This document shows, piece after piece, positions 1 to 10,842 of a stretch of DNA of 64,000 nucleotides. Source of the stretch: Limonium bicolor. Lineage: Eukaryota > Streptophyta > Magnoliopsida > Caryophyllales > Plumbaginaceae. Both the position numbers and the translations under genes were made by a program. The stretch's first letter is position 1, and each line of letters opens with the position of its first letter. The stretch is from positions 34,342,337 through 34,406,336 of the forward strand of contig CM041780.1 in NCBI GenBank assembly GCA_023374045.1. The letters are read 5' to 3'. The notes under the pieces were generated by a model, which did not search any database, was not told where the DNA came from, and saw only the letters and a list, made by a program, of their open reading frames with translations.

Positions 1-567
1 TCATCTATTTATTAAAAAGCCTTACTAAATCTGTTTCTAATCTGATCGGTGACAAACAGATAGGTTAATTAAGCCGTAAAACTGTAGGAACTTATTTTCA
101 TCGGATAAGTTAGTACAAGTTGCAAGAATAAAATTCCTCACACTCCTCTGCCGTTTACACGCATTTTGCTTGAGTTTTCATCGGACCTTGCATTTTCAGG
201 TAAACGAGTTCTTATGAGTTTTCATCGGACCTTAAGATAATAACAGGAATCTTGCCAAATTATTTTATAAAACCGGTAGAGATAGCACAATTAATCATAT
301 CATATTAACCTGAACCCGGAGTTCCGTTTAATTTAACTTCAACTCACTAAATTAATCTGTTATTTACTTTTCAAAAACAAGTCAATTAACTCCCCCCTTT
401 TGTGACACACTCAGGTACTATAATAATTCACCTTAGTCCCATGGTTCGACATCCGGTCGCTTACACTTTACTATACTACCATGACCGGGATTTGTTTGCA
501 GCCCGACGTTTAATTTGAGTTTTAATTTCTTTTCTTTTATTTTAATTTCACCAGTTCTAACCACTCA
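1..567 (+). mobile_element. 3' end of an Athila-like LTR (partial)
   Basis: The last ~90 bases are a diverged copy, in reverse orientation, of the first bases of the Athila-type LTRs at 49911 and 56127: the shared features are ACCGGGATTTGTTTGCAGCC and a terminus ending CCAGTT..AACCACTCA. I place the LTR end at the final CA (567). The rest (direct GAGTTTTCATCGGACCTT repeats at about 170-230) is not alignable by eye to the other copies, so this is a related family, not the same one. It interrupts the 5' LTR of element A: sequence matching A's 3' LTR starts at about 584. The other end lies outside the window, so the target-site duplication cannot be checked. Confidence 0.65.
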
Positions 568-1297
568 CGATTACACGTCTGCAGATAATGCGTATAAAAT
601 GAGTAGCCCAAGAGAATGGGTGTATATATGAATAAGTATCCCGAGAGAGTGGGTGAGATGTTGAATGAGTAAACAAGGCATAGTGAGGTATAACCCTCAA
701 GGCCTAAGAGTAAACTGAAACAACTAACAACCTTGTTATGTTAGTTAGGAATTGTGTTCCGTGATTGGATGTAGATTCCTTGAGTAATACACATATATAT
801 TGTATTGCTATGATGCATGATGTTTGACTAAAATGAACTCCATGTATATCCGTCAAAAGTAGTCGGTGTACCCCGGTTAGCGCTTGGGGTCTGCAAATTT
901 CATATGCAGCTTTAAGCTGAGCCCCTAGGGGCAACATTTTTATTTTTCAGGTACACCGAAGATGTTCCGTTCGAGAGTAGGACGGGGTCGGTGGTTTGCA
1001 TGGGTAGTAGATTTAATTACTTATGTGTTGAAAGAGGTGTAAGACCGAATATGTTGTCGGCATCAATATATTGTAGACTCGTTATAGTAAAGAGTTGATT
1101 TGAGTAAAGTATTGTATTGTGTATTCGGTTGCTCCAGTCCATCAGACCGTTACTATATTTGAGTTAGGCCTGGTTAGCCACGTGGGTGGCTAACGGCGTT
1201 GTTTCACCCTCCGTTGTATGTATAGTTCCGCTACATTGTTATGGGATTATGAGACAGTTTAAGAGGTAATGAGGAGTTTAGCAGTTGGGGTGTTACA
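568..1297 (+). repeat. Element A 5' LTR, right-hand part
   Basis: From about 584 this matches 10131-10842 nearly base for base and ends GGGGTGTTACA directly before the PBS. Bases 568-583 do not match the 3' LTR and may be junction sequence left by the insertion of the neighbouring LTR. It includes the conserved GCTGA, GC hairpin, U-rich, CAG/GTA module at 916-950. Confidence 0.85.
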
Positions 1298-1301
1298 AAA
1301 A

Positions 1302-1327
1302 TGGTATCAGAGCGAAGTATCGCTCTG
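1302..1327 (+). promoter_or_regulatory. Element A primer-binding site and overlapping hairpin
   Basis: TGGTATCAGAGC (1302-1313) is the usual plant PBS complementary to the 3' end of initiator methionyl-tRNA, four bases after the LTR end. Its 3' half is one arm of an inverted repeat, CAGAGCGA..TCGCTCTG (1308-1327), so the free RNA could fold over the primer site. Elements B and C have the same arrangement. Confidence 0.9.
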
Positions 1328-1401
1328 ATGACTGGAAATACCGAGCTTAGGGAATACCGAGTTAGGAATCAGAGACTTAGGGCTAAGGGTTGAGTGATAG
1401 C

Positions 1402-1863
1402 ATGAGAGATGCGCTAGTTAGGAACTTCCAGTATGAACTGGATACCTACAATACCAAACCCGCCCTCCACAACCCCCGTATTAAAAAGCTTGGGAAGTAC
1501 GCCAGAGAGACGGGGAAACCCAATATGGCAGTTATTGAATATTTCAATCTGAACCAGAACCTGTCCTGTGGTAGATCCCAAGAACCAGAAATCCCGGAGA
1601 CGGATCCCGCTGAAACGACGATAACCGTACTCAATGGCGGGAGATTTGGACATCCTATTCAAAGGAGACTAGAATCTGTAGCAGCATGGGGCAACATGCC
1701 TAGCAGTCGCGAGAACCCGGCGGACCAAGCAGCAGCAACAAGCAAAGCACCAACCGTCCAACAAGGCGGATTCATGAGAAATAACAAAAACCGGGACTCA
1801 AGTCTACGGACCGCCATAGTTAAACGATACCACCAACGGTATATTAACCGACTAAGAGTCTAG
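1402..1863 (+). CDS. Unknown 153-aa protein of element A
   Basis: Open frame in the position where gag normally lies, about 90 bases after the PBS. I use the ATG at 1402; the frame is open four codons further upstream, from a TTG at 1390. The product is basic and polar, rich in Asn, Arg and Pro, with no zinc knuckle, signal peptide or membrane segment. The C-terminus is strongly basic (KRYHQRYINRLRV), which could bind nucleic acid. It resembles neither the Gag of B and C nor any family I know. A frame of this length could occur by chance in low-stop sequence. It may be a packaging or accessory protein, a relic of captured sequence, or no gene at all. Confidence 0.35.
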   Translation: MRDALVRNFQYELDTYNTKPALHNPRIKKLGKYARETGKPNMAVIEYFNLNQNLSCGRSQEPEIPETDPAETTITVLNGGRFGHPIQRRLESVAAWGNMPSSRENPADQAAATSKAPTVQQGGFMRNNKNRDSSLRTAIVKRYHQRYINRLRV

Positions 1864-4800
1864 TCAAGGGTAGATACACCCACCCTACCACACCCGAAAA
1901 AGTTGAAATACCTAACTGATATAGCTTAGACAGCTACGAGTAAACTACGGGATATACCCGAATGGGACTACAGAAGTAGTGCCTAAATGACTTAACCTTT
2001 GTAACCACAGTAAAGACGTGGGAACGAGCACCGAGGTAGAACATAGAACTAAATAATTAAGGAACTTCGACATTGGAGAAGCACCTAAATGACTGACGGT
2101 CATGTCAAGATGTATGAGAAGCAGCTCTAAGGAGTAGTTATCCAACTAAAGGATTAAGGAAGAGCCGACAAGGCTATCAGATATAGTGTGAACAATACCG
2201 TGACTGGTATGAGTTAACCCAAAAACCGCCTGTACCGCGCACTAGCCACGGCAAGTGCAATATTAATGCGACTGTTAAGAGGCGCTTTGACAAGCGACCA
2301 GTACTTGGCAATTACCAAAAAGGCGAGAGAAGCCAATATGGCAAAACAACCTTAAGAATTATGAAACAAAACCTTGAAAAGGCCTAATGGCCTGATCACT
2401 GTATGAAGAACATACCAGTCAGCGAGAAGCTGGACTCGGTAAGGTGCAGCCGGCATTGGTATGCCATGAAGAATTTACCTTCAAAACTCAAACTTTTCTT
2501 TCAAACTCAAACTTTTCCAAAAACCCCCAAATTTTAAAACCAAACCAAAGAACCACGGTAAGTTATCATAGGACGATATAAGAGGAGTTGGCAACAGAAT
2601 GCTTCACCTAGGCGTGCGACCGACACTACAAGTGTACACAAACGAGACATGGGACGACCGCACTCCGAAGGAGCTTGCGGGCCTGACAGACCAGTTATGA
2701 GTTAGTCGGGTAAGTGGCAACGTATCAATAAGATACCCTATGTATGTATACAAGTAGAGTACGGAACACGGGAAGTAGCCCACTCCATACTACGGACGAA
2801 AGAGCCAGTTCAAACCAAGACAGTTGGACACCTCGAATGATCGAAGAACACAAAGAAGCTTACCAAGCTAAAGGAGTCTAGAACACAGTAAGGTGACAAA
2901 CCCAAGGATATAGGGTTAATAAGTGCAAGAAGCACAGAATAATGAGTATAGACATTGGATATGTCTCAGAAATCAAGGAGGAAATACCTAATAACTGGAA
3001 TGGATACCAGTGTAAGCAATAAGATGAATGCCTTAAATGATCATATCAATGTTTGATAAACGGGATAGGATTCCCACAACATACCTCACTGAGGGGAATA
3101 ACGACCTGACCAAGAAGGTAAAGGAAAAGTACCAACGATCTACCCAATAATGGGAGATACTACAACCCTAAACGGGATAGTTTAAACTATATGCAACTGC
3201 AAGACGGTGTAAAGAACTGAACACACCCATGAATTCAGGCCAGATGTGATGGCATAACTCAATAACACCCAGGAGCAATCCGGATTCAACAGCAGTTGAA
3301 CGAGATATCGTGTTGAGAACACGAGTGTTAAAGCAAACACTCGGGTAGAACCCGAAGGGATCCCACGTAACACGGGATACCCTAAATTGCCAGAGGGCAT
3401 GAAATAATACCAAGATACTTAAAGGGCCTTCCAGATACGAAAGTGTGATGAGACACCCATGTCAAAGAACCCAGCAATACCTCCAAACCATTTAATGGTG
3501 TACGGAGAAGCAGAAACCTGTTAAGCAGCCCGCATAGAGCGTGGCGAGGCGATGTGGCTTGTAAGCCAGAAAAATAACTACAATTCGTAGATTCAAACAT
3601 TACAAACCTATGCACAAGGGCATAAGAGAAATAGTGGAGAATGAACCACTACCTTACAGCGGGAATACCCTTCGTTGTTGTGGGGCCTAAGGAGAGGCAG
3701 TTGCGTGAGTCCTCCAGAGAAGGGCTACCACTTAAGTATGTTGTGTGAAACCGCTAGAGCGGCGTAGTGATACTTGAGCATGTGTATATTGCCAAGGAGT
3801 ATATGAACACAAATAATATGTATAGAGGCTTTGATAGAAATGGAAGGAAACCGAGAGAGCAATCGGTTGAGAAGTAAACACTGCATGTGTGCAATATGAA
3901 CTGCAGAGTAAGCAGTGCGCAAGTGCGCAAAGAGAGTTAAAGAATAGCGTATTTGTTGAGCCAAGTGAATGGCAAGCCATAGTGTAAATGGTGAGAACAC
4001 CTGGGCAGCAGCTAAAGTAGTAGCGGATGCCATGGAAATGAGTAAGAACATGGTACGCAGTAAGCGACCATTGTAAGAGTAAACTAAGATAATGATATGA
4101 AGCTGATGAGAAAGATAGTAAAGGAGACATGTTCCTTCCTATCACATAAGTGATTTACGGCCAGGAGTTTACGCCTCTGCACTCTGTAGGACTGAGTGTT
4201 TTGGTATTGCTTTTGACCAGTAATGATCTTGTGGGATATCTAGGAACTTGAGAAATGTCAATGAAGCCTGTTGAGTGAGAATCTAGAGAAATAACTGTGC
4301 GGCCATTGGCCAAAAAATGCACAAAGAATGTGGGCCGTAACCCACAGGTCCCAGGACCGATGAGTGGAAAAAGGCAGAATAGTATGAATGAGGAATTCTT
4401 GTACAGAAATAAATGAACAAACATGATTCAGAAGTCATTATCAAATGAGGAAGCACTACATGCTTAGTAGTAGCTTGACCCCAACCGACAGCAAGTCGGG
4501 AAAAGTAAGTGAATAATCACGAAGGTATACAGAGTTATACGAAATAGATCTCCAGAGAATTTGAGAGAAAATCTATAACTCATCGAGTTCGCATACGGTA
4601 AGAGATACCTAGCGACTATTGAGAAACCTTTATTCTCAAGTCAAAAAGGGTTAAAAGGGAGTGGATAATACATTGAGCATACCAAAAGAGCGAGTTAGGC
4701 TCTAGTTATTAGGTCACGCAGCAAAAGCTAGTGGGCCGTAATTCAAAGGTTGAGTAACCTAGCAAATACGAGTAAAGGGCTTATCATACACACCTTGAAG

Positions 4801-4924
4801 CCTTAGAGGCTAGGACTGAACCCGGTTATGATTCAATTAATTGTATTGAAGTTAAACACTTCATGATACTCGAATTAGTGAACCAATGTTTAGTGATAAC
4901 ATATGGTCGATTACGCGGGCGTAA
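1864..4924. other. Element A internal non-coding region
   Basis: About 3 kb where a sister element would carry gag-pol. I see only short frames on both strands, none with retroviral or cellular motifs, and no tandem arrays. It is purine-rich on the + strand with many GAGTAA/AAGTAG words, as in the LTRs. Origin unknown; it may be filler of a LARD-type element. Confidence 0.6.
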
Positions 4925-4946
4925 CCCCTTTTAAGGGGGGTAGAGC
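4925..4946 (+). promoter_or_regulatory. Element A internal (second) polypurine tract
   Basis: CCCCTTTTAAGGGGGGTAGAG closely matches the true 3' PPT (AGGGGGGTAGA at 6371). The same block sits just after the pol stop codon in B (36201-36221), C (20291-20310) and D (45754-45772). Finding it in A, which has no pol, shows that A shares the tail of the coding elements. It may act as a second plus-strand primer. Confidence 0.6.
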
Positions 4947-6368
4947 GAGAAACCGCTTAGAGTATGTTTTACGTATAGGTGCGTAAACTACTATGTGCAT
5001 AGCACAAATGGAATTGTTTTGATGATTGGAAGTTATGTTACATAAACATATGTACCCATTCATTGTGTAATTATGATTATTGTGCATGAGAGATGCGAGT
5101 AACAGGTATATAATATTTATGAAAAGAGGAGTAGAGAGACTCTGGGGAATGAGAATCCCTATAGTATATGTCTAGTGAGATTAGACATGAGACATAATAA
5201 GTATGAATCGGTATGAAACCGATGTGTAACCTTGTAGGGAGTGAGTTCCCTAGGTGAGTTTGTTTGAGAATGATTGATGGAGTGAGTTCCATCATTTGGA
5301 GTTGTATGTTGTACGTTTTAAATTGAGTAACAATTTGACTAATGAGGCCATAAGTATGGGATGCCTAGGTAAAACAAGTGAAGCAATGATAATGAAGGAT
5401 GACCTAAGTTCTAGGAATTTGAGATAAATTAAAATGTAATGTTTTATGGACATGACTAGAAAGAGTAAAAGATAGAAAACGAAAATGTTTGACTATCTGA
5501 TTGTTTGAAACTGACGTGGGAGGTGGAACTTGATCTGCTAGCGATCAAGGGAAACCGAACACAAATTGGAGTAGAAGGATAGTTCAACACTGATGCTGAT
5601 CACATCAGGGTTGGATGATTCTTGAAGCTCCCTATAAGTGGTCACAAGTAATCACGCTAAGAAAGGAGGCAGCTACCATAAATTGGACTTGGAGTTGTAT
5701 GATGATTTAAAAAGAATTTTCAAACAGAATTTGGAAAAGGATTTTCTTCAAGTATGAAGATGGAAACAAAAACTGGTTTTGAAACCGCTATCACCCGCCG
5801 ATGGCTGTGACCTTAAGTCTTGATGACCGGTAGAACGGTGGGCGTGTATTAATTTTGAAACCATTGCACCGTACGTGCGGCGGTCCTAAGGACCGGTTGG
5901 GGCGGTGACAGTGTGTGATTTTTCCGAAGGCAGTGGGACGGGGAGAGTACCCTGAGACGTTCCTGTGTTGAGTGAGTCAACCAAAGTGCCTGAGGATATG
6001 TATATGTGTAACGTTTTGATCAGAACCGAAGGGACCGTGGGCCAGAGAAAGTAAGTGCCCATTTGTCATGAAACAGCCGTGGACCAGAGAGTGTAAGTGT
6101 CCAACGTGACCGGTACCTGAGGGATCAGTAGTATAATACTCAATATGGATTCGAGGACTGTAGTGCCTTCTGTCTTCGGGCCGATTCCATGGAGAGAGTA
6201 CAAGAGTATTTTTGATTGCTATACATGCTGTGATATGTGTGTGGTATGTGTAGTGTGAAATGAGACTGACTGGTGGAGTCTGTAAGGTTATACATGAATT
6301 ATAACCTTGACATAGCGTGCCCATGAGAGTAACGATATAAGATTCACCAACTTTGAGGACACAGTTCC
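4947..6368. other. Element A 3' untranslated region
   Basis: About 1.4 kb between the two polypurine tracts. The same interval is about 420 bp in B and about 265-270 bp in C and D. I see no long open frame and no recognised motif. A GC-rich inverted patch (CACCGTACG..CGGCGGTCC..GGGGCGGTGAC, about 5865-5912) stands out from the AT-rich surroundings. Confidence 0.5.
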
Positions 6369-6382
6369 TTAGGGGGGTAGAT
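6369..6382 (+). promoter_or_regulatory. Element A 3' polypurine tract
   Basis: TTAGGGGGGTAGAT lies directly before the 3' LTR, the expected place of the plus-strand primer. B has TTAAGGGGGGTAGAT and C and D have near-identical versions. Confidence 0.85.
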
Positions 6383-8524
6383 TTTAATACCCCGGATCTA
6401 GAAATCGTGATTAAATTGCTCTAATATGATTATTAAAGGCCTAATGGTGCCTAAAGAGTATTGGTAAAGAGAATAAAACCAAAAGAAAAGAGAAAACGTT
6501 TGAAAAGCGAAAAACACTAAAATGCGCGTTAAATGAGTATAAGAGATATATGATCTCGAGAGGGTCCGATATGGATTCCTAAGGCTTAGTTAGGCCTAAT
6601 TAGTATACGGGAGTGATTCCCGAAGAAAACGGATCCAAATAATGGATTAAAACACTAACAGAGTTTTAAAGCACGTTTTTCGAGAAAACCCGAAAACGTG
6701 ACTTTAAGTGGTCAAACGGACCCGTAAAAATTATAGTTGATTAAATAACTATAAATAAGTGTTAATGGAAGCTTAATAACCATTAAAAATAAAGAAACGA
6801 GAAAAATCCGAAAAAACGGGCCCAGTTAGTGAATAGTACCAAGCCGGGTAAAATAACGAGCGTTTTTTGTAAAAGACGAAAAACGCTAAAGCTCATATGT
6901 ACTTGTTGAGGGCCGGTTTTTATTAGTCAAAGCAGCTCCCTCTCACACATGAGTAGCTAGTTAATTAAAAGAGTCGAAAAGTAAAAAGGTGAATAGTGTA
7001 AAGTGATTTATACCTCACTTTTACTCTCTCTCTTCCATTATTCTTTTCACTCACGTTTTTCCTCCTCACCAGAGCTCTCTTCTTCTCCCCTCTGGTTGCC
7101 AATGGCAATTTCTCACCTCCTCTCAGCTCCTCTCTTCTTCTTCAATTTTGAAGGTCCAAATGAGATCCAAACTCCACAAAAATTGTACCGTTGAATTCCT
7201 CTCAACTTGGGGAACATTTCCCTCCTTTCAAAATATGGAAAGCTCACATTTGACCTCCATGGAAAAAGCTTGTATTGAAGGTTTTAAGGTGCCATCTTGA
7301 TCTAGAACAACACTCTTGTTGTTTAAGGTAAGAAATGAGTTCAAAATCTCTCTTTTCTAACCTTCCTTTGATTTTCATAAATTCCAACGTTGAGCCCCTC
7401 TTCTTCCATGTCCAGCCGGTTTTGTTAAGCTTCAATAATGGCTGGAATTTTGTTAGCCTTGCTATCCAAGAACTCCTCCTAGAAGTTCAAGGTAATACCC
7501 TTCTAAATGCTTAAGAAATCCTTTTAAAATCTAGGTTAAAATGGGAGTTATGTATTTAGTAGTGTGTTATTCTTGGGCTGGCCAGCTTGAGCTGTTTGGC
7601 CGGTTGAGAAACAAGAAATAAAGAGGGAAAGATGAAGGAATGAAGGAGAAACAAAGAAAGAGAAACAAGAAGATTGAAATGTGAAGGCTTGTGAATATAA
7701 GGTAAATAATTTACCTTGAAGCCTACCTTAATGCTTTTAAATTTGGGGATGGGAAGTAATTGAATGAACCCAAATTTATGTTAATTTTGTACTTGGTGAT
7801 AGTTGAGAGAATAATGAGTTAATGCTTGGATTGAGAGCTGTGCATTTGATGAATTATGCATTATGTTGTATTTGGAGGATTTGATGAGTTTGATTTAACT
7901 TGTGTGCTGATAGAACCCTTGTGAGTTTGGTTAGTTTTAGGATGGAATTAAGTGATGATATGAGCTTTGGGCAATGTTAGAAAAGTAGCCAAGTTATGGC
8001 AAAATTCGTGTAGAAATTTAAGTGGTATAAGTATTGTTTGAGTAAGGAATGACCTAGAGAAACTAGGTGTTGATGGAGATTGATTGGGTTAGAAAATCAC
8101 CATGGAAATACTTATTTAAGGAAGGAAGATTGATGCAAAAAATGTAGCAATGGGGTTGTTTAAGTGCTTTTGGAGTTTTAGAAAGAGAATGAGAATTTAA
8201 GGCTTTAACAGTGAGGCATGAACCTTGGTGTGAAGAGTGCATTGTCTAGGAGGATTTGGGATGGTCAATGGAGTGAGAACAAATGCCAATTGCCAAGAGG
8301 TAAAAATCTGTAGCACAAGTGTGCAAAATGTAACAAAGAGTAATGAAGAATTGTGAATTTGAGCAAGAAATTGAGTAAGGATTAAACCAATGTTTTGAGG
8401 AGGTTTAGAGCATGTTTTAGGATGATTAAACATGTGGAAAACTTGTGGAATGATTAGGAAATGATTAGAGGTGAATTAGGGGTTGAAACATAATAAAAAA
8501 CAAGAAGAAATTTCATTACTACAA

Positions 8525-8853
8525 CTGGTCCGGGTTTGTAAACCAGGACAGAAACCCGGACCAGGCCTAAAACAAGGCAGAACGTTGTAGCAGAGGAGCG
8601 GTCCGGGTTTACAAACCAGGACACAAACCTGGACCACCCCTAAAACTCACCCGAGAGGTCTCTGAACTTGAGGTCCGGGTTTGTAAACAAGTACACAAAC
8701 CCGGACCACATCAAAAATGCACCCGAGAGTAAATTCAGAGACTGGTCCGGGTTTGTATACCAGGACACAAACCCGGACCACATGTAAAATTGTCCAGAGA
8801 GTTTAAACCGTGTCTGGTCCGGGTTTGTAACCCCAGACACAAACCCGGACCAG
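8525..8853 (+). repeat. Hairpin array in element A LTR (5 units)
   Basis: Five inverted-repeat units begin near 8525, 8600, 8671, 8742 and 8814, about 72 bp apart. Each has the arms GGTCCGGGTTTGT and ACAAACCCGGACC around a short loop; spacers between units are unrelated to the stems. Minor arm changes occur, but most stems remain well paired. Confidence 0.9.
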
Positions 8854-10460
8854 TGTAAAAACTTGCCAGGATGTGTTTTTAAGTGCCCTGATGATGGGGA
8901 AGTGAATGGTAATGGTTTTAGAGGATGTTTAGGACTTGTTTGGTGACCTATAAAGGTCCTTGGAGGTGTAAACAAGTTTGAGAAGTGAATGAGAAAAATG
9001 TGAACTTAAGAACACATGAGTAAAACTAAGTTAAAAGGGATAACGGGGTTAAGTATGGGAGTATTAGTTTTACATACCATAACACCGTGATGTTAATAGA
9101 AACATTTGAATGTTATCAGTGGAACAAGTGTGAACCGAGCATGGTGAGATGACAACGTAAAAGTCAAAACCCCGGTGAAAGGTATGATTTTCTCATACTC
9201 CGCGTGCTAACCGAGTTACGTTGATTTGTGTGTTTGTGTGCCGGCTTAATCAAGATTAAAGCATGAAAATAATCCATTGTTTGGTTATGTATGCCTTGTT
9301 GTATGTTGAATGAGCTAACATACTTGTATGCCGGTGTGGTCTAACATAGTGTATGGACCGACTCGTAGTGAGTAACGTTAGGCTAGAGACCCATAGATCG
9401 GGTCGATGCTTAAGATAACGAAAACGTGCAAACACACAAACTATCCGTTAAAGTATAACGATAACGCAAACATGTGAACTCCCTAGAATGTGAGGAGAAG
9501 TACGGGTTGAGTAAATACCCGATAACGGTTAGGAAACCATATTGAAACAATCCACGAAACAAATGAGAGTGGGAAGATAAGTGAACCTCCTTCAAGAGGA
9601 TTAAAGATAGTTCGAAGATGTGAACTAGTAAAGAAGGTAAAAGAGACCTAAGGGATTAGTAGCTCCCTTGAGACATGGTCGACCTCCTATATGAGGATTT
9701 TACCCGGTATAAGAAAATAACCGAATGTATGAGTAAATGAAACGTATGGGTAACTCTTAAAACCTAAGATTAACCGAACTTGTGTATTGTTCCCAAAGTC
9801 ATTAGAAATATCGAGAGTGATGCTTCTAGACTAAAACACATAATATTATTATAAATCCGAGAGAGGAGTGTAAGGGGAATGAGAGTAGTCCGAGAGTAGT
9901 CGGACCTATGTAAAAGAGTTAGGAACTAAGAGAGAGTTCCGTGAGCTAGTTGAACCTTCCCACCATGCTAGACCAGAGTAGGGTTGAAACCGGGGAAGTA
10001 AGACTATGCCCTAGAGCCATGAGTTTTGGCCTGAGAATGTATTAAGAGTAACAAGCGTGACGTAGGAGACCTGTAGTGTCTTGAGAATCTACAATAGCTT
10101 GAGTTAAATAACCCAAGAGTGTGGGTGAGATAATGCGTATAAAATGAGTAGCCTAAGAGAATGGGTGTGTATATGAATAAGTATCCCGAGAGAGTGGGTG
10201 AGATGTTGAATGAGTAAACAAGGCATAGTGAGGTATAACCCTCAAGGCCTAAGAGTAAACTGAAACAACTAACAACCTTGTTATGTTAGTTATGAATTGT
10301 GTTCCGTGATTGGATGTAGATTCCTTGAGTAATACAAATATATATTGTATTGCTATGATGCATGATGTTTGACTAAAATGAACTCCATGTATATCCGACA
10401 AAAGTAGTCGGCGTACCCCGGTTAGCGCTCGGGGTATGCGAATTTCATATGCAGCTTTAA

Positions 10461-10497
10461 GCTGAGCCCCTAGGGGCAACGTTTTTATTTTTCAGGT
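10461..10497 (+). promoter_or_regulatory. LTR 3' module: hairpin, U-rich stretch, CAG/GT
   Basis: GCTGA, then GCCCCTAGGGGC, then a T-rich run, then TTTTTCAG/GTAC. The block is conserved in all six giant-LTR families in the window, with changed but matching hairpin arms. It resembles a 3' splice site with a polypyrimidine tract; a polyadenylation or termination role is the alternative. Confidence 0.5.
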
Positions 10498-10842
10498 ACA
10501 CCGAAGATGTTCCGTTCGAGAGTAGGACGGGGTCGGTGGTTTGTATGGGTAGTAGATTTAATTACTTATGTGTTGAAAGAGGTGTAAGACCGAATATGTT
10601 GTCGGCATCAATATATTGTAGACTCGGTATAGTAAAGAGTTGATTTGAGTAAAGTATTGTATTGTGTATTCGGTTGCTCCAGTCCATCAGACCGTTACTG
10701 TATTTGAGTTAGGCCTGGTTAGCCACGTGGGTGGCTAACGGCGTTGTTTCACCCTCCGTTGTATGTACAGTTCCGCTGCGTTGTTATGGGATTATGAGAC
10801 AGTTTAAGAGGTAATGAGGAGTTTAGCGGTTGGGGTGTTACA

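Larger units (their letters stand above)
568..10842 (+). mobile_element. Element A: non-autonomous giant-LTR Ty3/gypsy derivative (LARD-like)
   Basis: Order seen: 5' LTR (right part only), PBS for initiator Met-tRNA, about 5.1 kb internal DNA, polypurine tract, complete 3' LTR. The two LTR copies differ at about 17 of the ~714 shared bases counted by eye, so the insertion is fairly recent. No gag, protease, RT or integrase can be recognised, yet the LTR ends, PBS and PPT match the coding chromoviruses B, C and D here. It therefore looks like a large retrotransposon derivative mobilised in trans. It is inserted in the 5' LTR of element B: B's LTR sequence resumes at 10843, matching about 37225 in B's 3' LTR. 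Confidence 0.85.
6383..10842 (+). repeat. Element A 3' LTR, complete, 4460 bp
   Basis: Starts TTTAATACCCC (family consensus TGAAATACCCC, terminal TG mutated) and ends GGGGTGTTACA. A CT-rich start-like stretch after a TTTATA at about 7005 suggests transcription starts about 600 bp in. Three AG|GTAA donor-like sites follow (about 7328, 7492, 7702). Then come the hairpin array (8525-8853), diverged ~35-bp GAGTAxCCCGAGAGxGTGGGTG repeats (about 10100-10205) and the acceptor-like module (10461-10495). No convincing ORF. An LTR this long is unusual for a chromovirus. Confidence 0.88.

Noticed and set aside
3725..4145. Overlapping minus-strand frames of 108 and 137 codons in element A
   Set aside because: No family resemblance, Leu/His/Tyr-rich low-complexity products, opposite to the element's sense strand. 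Likely chance.
8640..8975. Minus-strand open frame of 111 codons with repeated VSxxTNPDQ-like segments
   Set aside because: It lies over the GC-rich hairpin array of A's LTR. The repeated peptide simply reflects the DNA repeat. The same happens at 38499-38999, 62430-62745 and 17345-17647.
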